A DNA stretch of 64,000 nucleotides from Antedon mediterranea. Taxonomy: Eukaryota; Echinodermata; Crinoidea; Comatulida; Antedonidae. Numbering within the stretch: position 1 is the stretch's first letter; each line of letters opens with the position of its first letter. A model generated the notes under the pieces. That model did no database searches. It worked only from the letters and a program-made list of their open reading frames with translations, and was not told the origin of the DNA. The position numbers were made by a program, and so were the translations under genes. The stretch spans positions 1,989,001 through 2,053,000 of the forward strand of contig NC_092673.1 in the NCBI RefSeq assembly GCF_964355755.1. The letters are read 5' to 3'. Shown piece by piece: positions 38,271 through 48,000 of this stretch.

Positions 38271-38390
38271 ATATCTATTATATTCACAATTTACACTATT
38301 ACAGTTTTGTAATAATATTTTTTTCAATTACACTATTTCTTAAATTGTGCAATCATTTAATTTACCTTATTCTAGCTTTGCACAAATTTA

Positions 38391-39236
38391 TTACATTTGT
38401 AGGATTTCGCAACATTTGGGAGATGAGCAAATGGCGGCCTCTATCTTGTCACGGCTAAAGTTAGGGAAATGATCCAAAATAACCAAAGTAAGTTCCTCAA
38501 ATGTTTTCATCTCTTTTACTTCTAGTTGGTGATCATCGTTTTCAAATAAAAGCGCTGAATTTTTGATTGCAATGATTTTTTCATTTTCAAATTTGACCAA
38601 TGTTAGGTCTTCTAAAAATGGACTTCCATGTATTCCAGGAATGGTGTACATAGCTGTACAAACTGGTTTAAAGTAGTCGATTTCACGGGGAGTCGGGTCA
38701 ATGTCTCCGAAGGCATACCAAGCTTTGCTGTCGATATTAACTGGAAATTCGTATCTTTTATCATGTTTGTGCATTCGAGATATTACGCTACCGTTACGGA
38801 CAAACTTAAAATATAGAAATCCAACATGATAAATGGGAGACTCGTCTTGGAAGTCGAGTGGTATTGGATCCCACGTCGCATGTCCTAGTCCGACATCAAT
38901 TATGTGAAGATCTCCTGTTTTTGTGAGATGACGTACTATAAGACATAAATGGTTACTACCTGATTTCAGTACAGTACAGGAGCAGTAATAAACATCAAAG
39001 CCTATTGTATTTAAAAGTTCCTTCATAAATTGGTTGGCAACGTAGCAGCGACCACCCCTTCCTCTAAACATGTCTTCTTTAACTTCTTGAAATGATGGAA
39101 GATGACGATCTTCTGGTCTGGTGCTTAGATTGATAACATTTTGAAATGGTTCCACATGTAAGAACTTGTAGAGTATTTCTCTCATTAAGTTGAATCTGTT
39201 TTTGTTCAACTTTTCTTCTATGTTGGTGATGGACAA
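38391..39236 (-). CDS. NAT: Arylamine N-acetyltransferase, copy 1 (N-terminus frameshifted)
   Basis: Cytosolic enzyme that transfers acetyl from acetyl-CoA to arylamines, hydrazines or related amines. The single coding exon gives 281 residues from the first usable Met (MSITNIEEKL). The Cys-His-Asp triad is present: C64 in RGGRC, H96 in GSNHLCLIV, D114 in IIDVGLG. Compared with copy 2, the region upstream has one extra T (near 39269) that shifts ATGCTGAGTTTTAC... out of frame to a TGA. About 14 N-terminal residues are therefore lost, or the gene starts at 39236. A CTTTCAG acceptor at about 39293-39299 on the minus strand suggests a non-coding leader exon, as in vertebrate NAT genes. The body is about 90% identical to copy 2 and keeps all key residues, so selection has probably preserved function. 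Confidence 0.88.
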   Translation of the reverse strand: MSITNIEEKLNKNRFNLMREILYKFLHVEPFQNVINLSTRPEDRHLPSFQEVKEDMFRGRGGRCYVANQFMKELLNTIGFDVYYCSCTVLKSGSNHLCLIVRHLTKTGDLHIIDVGLGHATWDPIPLDFQDESPIYHVGFLYFKFVRNGSVISRMHKHDKRYEFPVNIDSKAWYAFGDIDPTPREIDYFKPVCTAMYTIPGIHGSPFLEDLTLVKFENEKIIAIKNSALLFENDDHQLEVKEMKTFEELTLVILDHFPNFSRDKIEAAICSSPKCCEILQM

Positions 39237-39802
39237 CTTGTTCTCAAAGAACGCATGTGCTTCTTGTAAAACTCAGCATATTAATAGATCTGAAAGTTGA
39301 AAAAACGTTATCATGTACTCAATGAAAGAAAAGCTAAATTACTAAAACAGCAATGCCGTGAGATACAGTTGAAGGATATCGGATGAAATAAAAAATAAAC
39401 CAACTAAATTAAATTTGTATTGGACAATACTATTTCCTCTCGGTGACAAGAAAACCAATAGCAAGTGTTTACATATGCTTGGTTTCCTGTTTAACAGATT
39501 AAATATGAATACATTATATAATGCGATATTGGTGTCTATGAACTATCAACGTGACCTGCATCTATTTTGTTTATTGTGTTTAGATGTTACTCGTGCATAT
39601 GACGATTTCTTTTATTTTTCTTTGAAAGAAAATTTCAAAATGACAATAAGAAATAAAATATCTATTTAAACAAAGAAAGGAGGAACATTCTTGAAGAAAA
39701 TGCTTATAAAAGAAAAGGCCCCAATTTTTTTAAATATTGATTTTATTAAATAAACAAAAATCAGACCTTTGCAAAAGGTTTTCAAACAAAATACAACACT
39801 AA

Positions 39803-39982
39803 AGCGTGGTTCCCACTAGCGACGCAACGCAAGGACGTAACGCAACGCAAGTGAATTGACCAATCACAAGCGATGGCTTATTCGCTTGTGATTGCTAACT
39901 GTCTATAACTTCGCTTGTCATTGGTTAAAACGCTTGCGTTGCGTTTACGTCCTTGCGTTACGTTCTAGTGGGAACCAAGCTT
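39803..39982. mobile_element. Family D MITE (AAGCTTGGTTCCCACTAG ends)
   Basis: Left 'aaagcgtggttcccactagc' and right 'ctagtgggaaccaagctt' are inverted repeats. The interior is almost wholly palindromic around 'acgcaacgcaagtgaattgaccaatcacaagcg'. Nearly identical to 50090-50273 but in the opposite orientation. Confidence 0.85.
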
Positions 39983-40564
39983 AATACTAAGTACCGTTCA
40001 CACGCACAGCGTAAGACTGGCGTAACTTACGGTAAGTTAATCCACAGATTAAAATGCCCAGGTTTTCACATGTACGATTTGCACTGTCTTGATGACCGTC
40101 TTTGTTTTTTTAACCCATTTCTTGAAATACGGCCATCTTAGTTATAGTCACCGCTTGATTTACAATGCTGAGTTCAATCCTTTTTCGAGCAACACTCTGA
40201 TTTTAGATTTTATTTACTAAATAATGCGCTTCAGCTCGAAGAGCAGAGAGCATTTTATACCAGCAATACAACAATACATACATTAAAAGTAATTGATAAA
40301 TATCTTGAAATTAGGTCAAAGGTCGTTAATTAAGATGGGGTTATGTAGCTGTCGTTAATAATGCCATTTGTTGCATTGCGGCCATGACTTCTATAAATCT
40401 TGGTATCTTCAGTAGCAGCCAAAAAAGCTGGATTTGAGGATTTTTTTACAAAAGACCTTTAATTAAAAAATATCAGTTACAAACATTTCATTCAAAAAAA
40501 ATATTACACAAAAAAAGAAGAGAAGCAGCAAAATTGAAAACGTTCGCAATTTACGCCGTAGGGC

Positions 40565-40672
40565 CTATGTGTGAACAGACTCTATGTGTGAACAGGCTCT
40601 ATGTGTGAACAGGCTCTATGTGTGAACAGACTCTATGTGTGAACAGGCTCTATGTATGAACAGGCTCTTGGT
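40565..40672. repeat. Tandem repeat, 17-bp period, about 6 copies
   Basis: Units of CTATGTGTGAACAGRCT in direct array, with A/G change at one position and one unit with TATGTATG. Confidence 0.9.
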
Positions 40673-40901
40673 GTATTAGCTCATATTTTAAAATGTAAAC
40701 CTTTGTTGCAACAACATTGATAAAAATCATATCCATTGTTAGACGGCGGAATCTTTGTTGTACTTTCACTGTTTGACTGTTCAAATGTGAAGATACTGTA
40801 TCTAAATAATGTGATAGTGTACAGTGGGTGGTGTGTACGTCATACACCATGTGACCTTTGAACTTATTCTATATAAGATATTGTAAACTACACTTGTTTA
40901 A

Positions 40902-41217
40902 GATCTATTGTCTCCCAAAACACGAAAAATAATAAAATCCGACTTTTAATAGGCCATTTTGTAGTTTTTAATAAAGTTATTCACTTCTCCCTATAGAAAA
41001 AAAACACAAAAAAAGATATATTGTTTCACAAGACAAAAATAAACGATTTTTCTGACAGACAATTTAGTATTTTTTGCTTTAAATTACATTTTTTCAGGTA
41101 AATAATTTTTTGCAATCCACTTTTTGGTCAAAGTAAATAACTAATGCGACATTCAAATGGCATATTCAACAAAAGATAAAAAAAAAAACAATTTTTGTTC
41201 AGGGGGACGATATCATT
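40902..41217. mobile_element. Family B MITE
   Basis: Left 'gatctattgtctcccaaaacacgaaaaataat', right 'ttcagggggacgatatc', with the shared inner phrases 'atccgacttttaataggcc' and 'gcgacattcaaatggcatattcaac'. Confidence 0.75.
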
Positions 41218-41755
41218 AACTGTCAATGTAAATACTGTATAGTAATAATATGCGGAGTCTATGTACCCGCATGTCATGCCACTTTTTGTTGTGACATTAG
41301 ACAACAATTATTATCAATTCTATTTATTACTGTAGGTTTGTTACATCAATCTACATATCATTCTAGCCATTTTCATAATTAAGGAAAAAAACAAATAAAG
41401 CCACACTTGTTTTGATTTCAAAATAATTTTAATGAAGAATGTGCAATACATTGAAATTACTAATTTTCATTTGTTTAAAACTTTGGTTTAAAATTCTCGT
41501 CTTTATAGTTATAAAATTATTTTTTAAAAATCATGATTAATTGCTCCTGTAATTCGTAATGCAATCTGATTAAACCCGGAACACATGTTTTATACACTTA
41601 TACTATACCTACAAGGTTCATGTTATTGCGTGTGTATGTTATTAACTGAAATTTGTACTATAACCTGAATTTATTTATTTACATTTATTTTACATTGTAT
41701 TTATTATTAGTATTATTACCGGTAAGTATTTATTGTATCATTAAAATAATACACT

Positions 41756-42090
41756 ATGTTGACTTTGTCTAGAACTTTCACCTTTCCAGATCCAGATGCA
41801 CTACTGCTGTACAAGACTAGATACATAAGGAAGATAAGATTGGACTTTGTCCAAAACTTTCATCTCCAGATCCAGATGCACTACTGCTACAAGACTAGTT
41901 ACATAAGGAAGATAAGATTGGGCTTTGTCCAGAACTTTCATCTTTCCAGATCCAGATGCACTACTGTACTGCTGTACAAGACTAGATACATAAGGAAGAT
42001 AAGATTGGACTTTGTCCAGAACTTTCATCTTTCCAGATCCAGATGCACTACTGCTGTACAAGACTAGATACATAAGGAAGTTCAGATTGA
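41756..42090. repeat. Tandem repeat, 80-87-bp period, about 4 copies
   Basis: 'actttcatctttccagatccagatgcacta' followed by 'gactagatacataaggaagataagatt' recurs four times and ends less than 20 bases before the NAT copy 2 stop codon. Both strands are open for about 100 codons, which follows from the repeat and is not evidence of a gene. Confidence 0.85.
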
Positions 42091-42107
42091 GAAATCTTTG
42101 CAGCAAT

Positions 42108-42995
42108 TTACATCTTAAAAATGTTGCAACATTTTGGAGATGAGCGAATGGCGGCTTTTATCACATCACGACTGAAGTTAGGGAAATGATCCAAGATAAC
42201 CGAAATGAGTTCCCCAAATGTTTCAATTTTTTCTGCTTCCAATTGGTGATTATCATTTTCAAATAATAGTGTTGAATTTTTGATTGCAATGATTTTTTCG
42301 TTTTCAAATTTAACCAATGTTAGGTCTTCTAAAAATGGACTTTTATGAGCTCCGGGAATGGTGTACATAGCTGTACAAACTGGTTTAAAGTAGTCGATTT
42401 CACGGGGAGTTAGATCAATCTCTCCGAAGACATGCCATGCTTTGCTGTCGATATTACCTGGAAATTCGTATCTTTTATCATGTTTGTGCATTCGAGATAT
42501 TACGCTACCGTTACGGACAAACTTGAAATATAGAAATCCAACATGATAAACGGGAGACTCGTCTTGGAAGTCGAGTGGTATTGGATCCCACGTCGCATGT
42601 CCTAGCCCGACATCAATTATGTGAAGATCTCCAGCTTTTGTGAGATGACGTACTATAAGACATACATGGTTACTACCTGATTTCAGTACAATACAGGAGC
42701 AGTTAAAAACATCAAAACCTATTGTACTTAAAAGTTCCTTCATAAATTGGTTGGCAACATAGCAGCGACCACCTCTTTCTCCAAACATGTCTTCTTTAAT
42801 TTCTTGAAATGATGGAAGATGACGATCTTCTGGTCTGGTGCTGAGATTGATAACATTTTGAAATGGTTCCACATGTAAGAACTTGTAGAGTATTTCTCTC
42901 ATCAAGTTAAATCTGTTTTTTTTTAACTTTTCTTCTATGTTGGTGATGGACAGCTTGTTCTCAAGGAACGCATGTGCTTCTTGTAAACTTAACAT
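42108..42995 (-). CDS. NAT: Arylamine N-acetyltransferase, copy 2 (intact)
   Basis: Full-length NAT family enzyme, 295 residues in one coding exon, close to the usual ~290. The start MLSLQEAHAF lies 9 bases after a CTTTCAG acceptor (about 43005-43012 on the minus strand), consistent with an upstream non-coding exon. Catalytic triad: C78 in ERGGRCYVANQF, H110 in SGSNHVCLIV, D128 in IIDVGLG. Downstream DESPVYHVGFLYF and the C-terminal third match copy 1 closely. The two genes lie head to tail about 3.8 kb apart, a recent tandem duplication. Substrate cannot be told from sequence; the Arg after RGG (RGGRC) differs from the aromatic or other residue common in vertebrate enzymes. Confidence 0.9.
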   Translation of the reverse strand: MLSLQEAHAFLENKLSITNIEEKLKKNRFNLMREILYKFLHVEPFQNVINLSTRPEDRHLPSFQEIKEDMFGERGGRCYVANQFMKELLSTIGFDVFNCSCIVLKSGSNHVCLIVRHLTKAGDLHIIDVGLGHATWDPIPLDFQDESPVYHVGFLYFKFVRNGSVISRMHKHDKRYEFPGNIDSKAWHVFGEIDLTPREIDYFKPVCTAMYTIPGAHKSPFLEDLTLVKFENEKIIAIKNSTLLFENDNHQLEAEKIETFGELISVILDHFPNFSRDVIKAAIRSSPKCCNIFKM

Positions 42996-44130
42996 ATTGA
43001 TAGATCTGAAAGCGAACAGTTAAATTCAATTCATTCAAAATTTATTTAGAAACAGAAATAAAAAGAAGCATACATTTACAATAACTTAAATGGCAACAAT
43101 AAATAAGAACTGTTTCAGTGATTGGAAAAAGAAGTAAAAGAATGTCTAGTCTAAGAACAACCTCATATACTGAAAGCCCGACTGAAAGCAACAACATGTT
43201 ATTGCTTAGGAGAAAAAGTTTGGAGATACTTAAATATTCAAAATACAACTTTAAAAACTATTCTATATTATATTTTTGTTTAGATTGCCTTCAAATCAAA
43301 ATAAAACAAAATGTAAAACTAAACGTTCGGTTAGAATGTTGAACTTTTGAAAAACGCTTTCCTCTTGAATTAACAGGAATATAATGTAGCAGCTATTTAT
43401 CAGGATGAAATAGGCCTTTTTTCCATAAAATAAATGAAATAATGATACTTACCTACTTTACTTTAGTCTGAATAATCTTCAATCTTTTATACCATAATGT
43501 TTGCCTTGTAAGCATACATCAAGTCTCAGTAAATGCGATAAGATTGCGTAAATGTTTAATTTTCATATCTAATCTCAAATTTGAAATGTGAATAATCATG
43601 CTGTAGGCTACTTTGTAACTATTTACCTTTAAATATTGTTTAAATGAAAATAATATCCATCAGCTATCGGCCTATATCCCCTAATTCACAAACAATATTC
43701 TTTTTAAACTGGTTGAAACAACTCTCTGCCCATGTGAAAGTCACCGAAAGAAATGTTGAATTAGTTTTACTGTATGTAGGCTAATGTACGTATGTAGGCC
43801 CCTACATTTACAGTAGATCAAAGTTTTGTTTACTTAGAAACTTGTTTGTTTGACCGCCGCCGTGACATGATGACTTCATTGATATATGGTGATGACTTTT
43901 GTCATCGTCATATATTATCTAATAAAGAACATTTGTTTAACCTTTTTTATAAAGATATACAGTACTAGTGGATACGTGTCTATTTACCAATATAAATGAT
44001 AAATGTGACACTTAGCATGTCTTGATTGTTTTGCATGCTATTGTTGTTAAAACTGTCAAAGGAAGATATGGTCGACATTGTAGGTGGTGTATGCTAGAAC
44101 TATATAATATGACTTGAAATTTGGATCATT

Positions 44131-44274
44131 AAGTTCTGTCTACACTGTCGAACTAGTTTGACAAAAAGGTGTATATCGTATCATCATATCACTACCATAT
44201 TTGAGAATATCACTACCATATTTGGGCACATCACACTTTTTTGTCAAACTGGTTTGTAGTGTTAGACAGAGCTT
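44131..44274. mobile_element. Family A MITE
   Basis: Ends AAGTTCTGTCTACACTGTCG and TAGTGTTAGACAGAGCTT. Core 'catatcactaccatatttgggcacatcacac'. Intergenic. Confidence 0.82.
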
Positions 44275-44941
44275 CAAACATTAAACAAAAATACTTTTTA
44301 TTTTATTATAATATTTGTAAAGGACATTTTATATACATTATGTGTGAACAAATGGCAAGCTGGCTCTGATAGTAAACTTTATAATATATAGCCTACCTTT
44401 TTTTTATATAGCCTACTTGTTGGTGAGTGCAATGTTTTGTATTTTTTTTATATATGCGATATTTTATGTTCAACTTTGCGATAATAAAGTACAAGTTTTT
44501 ACCTCAACCATGCCTATAGAAAATGATACTTTTTTTTCGTTTTAGTTATTTCATAAGTGGAATAAAAAGAAGTAAGCCTATGTTTTTCAAAATAATATGT
44601 ATATATCAGTAAATTGAGAATATTAACTTTTAAATCATGGCAACACGTCGTACAACCGGACCATCATCGGCGGCGTGGCTACTAGGAGCTAGAGGGCGTT
44701 TGTTATTAAAATGAAAACACTTAACTCAGCCTGGCGTTTGCATATTGTTCTTTATTAATTCGAAAATATGCATATAATTAAGATATTGAATAAAACTTAA
44801 TCTGAGGATGTGCTATCAACAATATACAGCTTTATTAAAAAAATTAATAATTATAAGTATACCATTATTTTAGTGAGTGAATATTTCTAGGCCAGCTGTA
44901 GAACCCAACCCACAAACACTGCTAGCACTGCAGCAGCAGCT

Positions 44942-44949
44942 TGACGTCA
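44942..44949. promoter_or_regulatory. CRE palindrome upstream of KCTD9
   Basis: A perfect TGACGTCA lies 103 bases before the KCTD9 start codon, next to a CAG-rich stretch. CREB/ATF factors bind this palindrome in proximal promoters. An 8-base match can arise by chance, so function is inferred from position only. Confidence 0.4.
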
Positions 44950-45052
44950 GTTTACACAAAATGCAACTTGGCCTACAGGCCTAGCCTAGGCTTAATTGTT
45001 TTGAAACATTTTAAATCAAGCTCAATGATTCATTTATTAAATGTAAATCAAT

Positions 45053-48000
45053 ATGAAACGAGTAATAGTGCAAAAAAACGGAACCACCGGAAATGGAAAG
45101 GTTTGTGCTTTAAAAAAAATTGTTTTCTATAGGGGCCTAGGCCTAGTATTTAAGTATAAAAATTTAACTTGATTTTACTAATACTAGGCCTAGAGTAGGA
45201 CCCAGATTAGAAGTTAGAAAATTGTGTTTTTGTAAATAAGATGCAATTACTGTATACGGTGCTGGCTGTAATCATCATTAAGCTTATGTTATGCGCGATT
45301 TGAACGATTTGCGCAATTTGAAATTGCGCAAAAAAAATCCTTGCGCAATTTGAATTGAAACATGTGTTTCAAATTGCGCAAGCAACGTATTAAATTGCGC
45401 AAGTAATCTGCAAATTGCGCAAGGTTTTTCGACAGATTGTGAAATCATGCACACCCATATTTTTATAGTAATTTCTAAGAATGATTCAAAATTAAAGATA
45501 AATATCGCATTTCCTTATTTTAGTAGTGCAAATATTGTTATAAGTTAGCATACCGTCGAAGAACCGACGAAGGAAAACGAAGCGGTGGTGTTCCACCAGG
45601 CGGGCGCGGCGCGGGCGGCCGGCTATACTACTCTAGCCTAGCTAGGGTCTGGACTACTGATACTGACTAGGTTACATGGCCTAGCTTAAACTAATATTAA
45701 AAACTTAAAAAGTGAGTATTAAACATTATCTTCATTGAAATGGTCTTATTTATATAATAAAATACTAAATTTTAAACTCCTCTGCCTAGGCCTAGCCTAG
45801 CCATGTATGGGAAAATTTACAGTTCGTTTTCAAATTGCGCAAAGGAGTCATATTGCGCAAGAACTATCTTGCGCAATTTACAAATTGTGCAGCGCAATTT
45901 AAAATTGCGCAAAGATTTTCTTGCGCAATTTGAAATTGCGCAAGTTGATTGCGCAATTTGAAATTGCGCAAAAAAATCATTGCGCAATTTTAAATTGCGC
46001 AAGAATTCTTTGCGCAATTTCAAATTGCGCAAGGATTTTTTTGCGCAATTTCAAATTGCGCAAATCGTTCAAATCGCGCATAACACTTACACCCACAGCG
46101 CCCCCCCCCCCCCCCCCCCCCAGATGAGCGATAATAGAAACTGATGCAAAAATGCACTTTGTTTAAAATTTCTTCCACCTTTTTTTTAGTTGATATTTCT
46201 TGGAGATAGTTTGGATATGTTTCTGCATGAAGCAAACCGAGTTCTGAACATGCCAGGAACAACTGTGTACACAGCGAAAGGAGGAGTAGTTGAAGATATT
46301 AGAGTTATAAGGTAATAAGAGTAAATGTGTTATGCGCAATTTGCACAATTTGAAAATGTTATAAATATAAAGTATAAAACAATTTTTATTATCTTTTAAT
46401 AAAGAGAGACCAAATATTGAAAGGCCAACTTTCAAGTCTAGTTAGCTGGCCTAAAAAACTTGAAGAGAAAGAGAGGCCGCATCACATGGATGATGAGCCA
46501 AAGTCCAAATTGGCAACGCAATTTCAGATGGGATATAGAATGAGATAGTGAAATATAAAAATTGATGGGCAGCAGTGGAATTTAATTTTTTACAATTTAT
46601 ATTAAATACCTACTATACCAATGATGTCCAATTTCTTTCAGAGATGATGAAGTTCTATATATATCTGAAGGAGAGGCGTTTGTTGGTAAGTTTATCATCG
46701 TGTAAATATCTGTCTACACTATCAAACTAGTTTGACCAAAAAAAATGTGATTTGCCCAAATATGGTAGTGATACGCCCAAATTTGGTAGTGATATGACAT
46801 CATCATGTCCATATATAGGCACATCACATTTTGTTTTCACATAAAGTTTGATAGTGTAAACATAGCTTTAGACATGTACTGTATCAATGATGTTTGAATT
46901 GAATATTTATAGAGGCATCATAGAACTTAAAATTGTGTATTGTGATTGAATATACTTATTGTTGATATTTATTAAACTATTCAATTTTAGACCCCAAGTA
47001 TGCAGTTGCGATGAGGCCTTTAATAACTAAATGTAATACCGATGAAGCCAGTATGAGTGTTGATCAGAACGATTGGGTCGCACTCAATGTCGGCGGAAAG
47101 AGATTCACTACAACAAGGTAATTCTTACAACTATTGATAGATTCTTAATTTGAAAAGATGTGAAAGATAAATCAGTCGGGGAAAAAATGGCTAAAGGCTT
47201 GCTACTTTCTAGGAGTTTTAAGTTATCAGGTAGCCTAAGTTGTTCGAACAAATCTGTAACATGACCACAGTGCCGATTTTGCCATTTTTCCCCTACCTAA
47301 AATGGAACTTTAGGAAAAAATGTAGACAGTGTGAAATGTGGTTTGTAGTAAGAACATTTTATGTTGATTTTAATACTGCTATTATTCTACCATAACTAAA
47401 TTTAAATTACACCATAGACAAACAAATTTTCTTGTCTCGTGAACTAAACTATTTGAAAAAAATAATATAACAAAAGGTTCATGGGAATGTGGAATGGTAG
47501 TTCCACTCTTAAAAAGGGTAATTTTAAATTACAGCGACTTATAAATATTACAGCATAAAGGATGAACACAAGCGCGAAGTCGCTCTTTTTGTTTCAAGGA
47601 AATCAACATGATGGTCTCATCAGCTTTCTGCTTCTTTGTAGTTCCTTTACCAGTAACCTAGCAGCATCAGCAACGTCAATAGCATCAAGACCATCCTTGG
47701 CTACTGGATCTTCCTTGGCAACTGGATCATCCTTAGCAACAGGACCATCATTAGCAACTGGACACTCCTTAGCCACTGGATCTTCCTTAACAACAGGATC
47801 TTCCCTAACTACTGGATCTTCCTCAGCAACGGGTTCAACAATGAAAGTGACACCACACATGTCAGAGGTCGAACGCAATATACTAATGGCACTTGTAAAT
47901 CAGTACCGTGGCGCAATTGAAAGCAGGAGAAATGACAGTAATGCTGTTCATCGCAAAGCAATTGCTTGGGCCTACGTCGAAAAAGAATATAATACGCAAC

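Larger units (their letters stand above)
34896..38390. other. Transposon-rich intergenic region EVC2 to NAT
   Basis: No supported gene. It contains an outer inverted-repeat element (35257-37443) with two further insertions, then AT-rich sequence, and a block of AATAAACGCC repeats (37970-38270). All open frames at 35440-36050 lie in the terminal repeats of the transposon. Confidence 0.65.
39237..42107. other. Region between the two NAT copies
   Basis: No supported gene. It holds the copy 1 leader/promoter, a family D MITE (39803-39982), a 17-bp tandem repeat (40565-40672), a family B MITE (40902-41217) and the ~80-bp repeats next to the copy 2 stop. The 84-residue frame at 39415 has no recognisable motif and I do not call it. 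Confidence 0.55.
42996..45052. other. Divergent intergenic region NAT copy 2 / KCTD9
   Basis: No supported gene. It contains upstream sequence of NAT copy 2, a family A MITE (44131-44274), AT-rich sequence, and near the right end the KCTD9 5' region with a CRE palindrome at 44942. Confidence 0.6.

Noticed and set aside
39415-39669. 84-residue frame upstream of NAT copy 1
   Set aside because: No recognisable motif, no counterpart upstream of copy 2, AT-rich background; could be chance.
41756-42106. 100-codon frames on both strands with repeated RKIRLDFVQNF
   Set aside because: Produced by the tandem repeat; no domain and no splice or start signals.
45820-46127. Repeated AQFEIAQ-like frames, possible repeat protein
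   Set aside because: Same palindromic element inside KCTD9 intron 1, open in both strands because of the palindromes.
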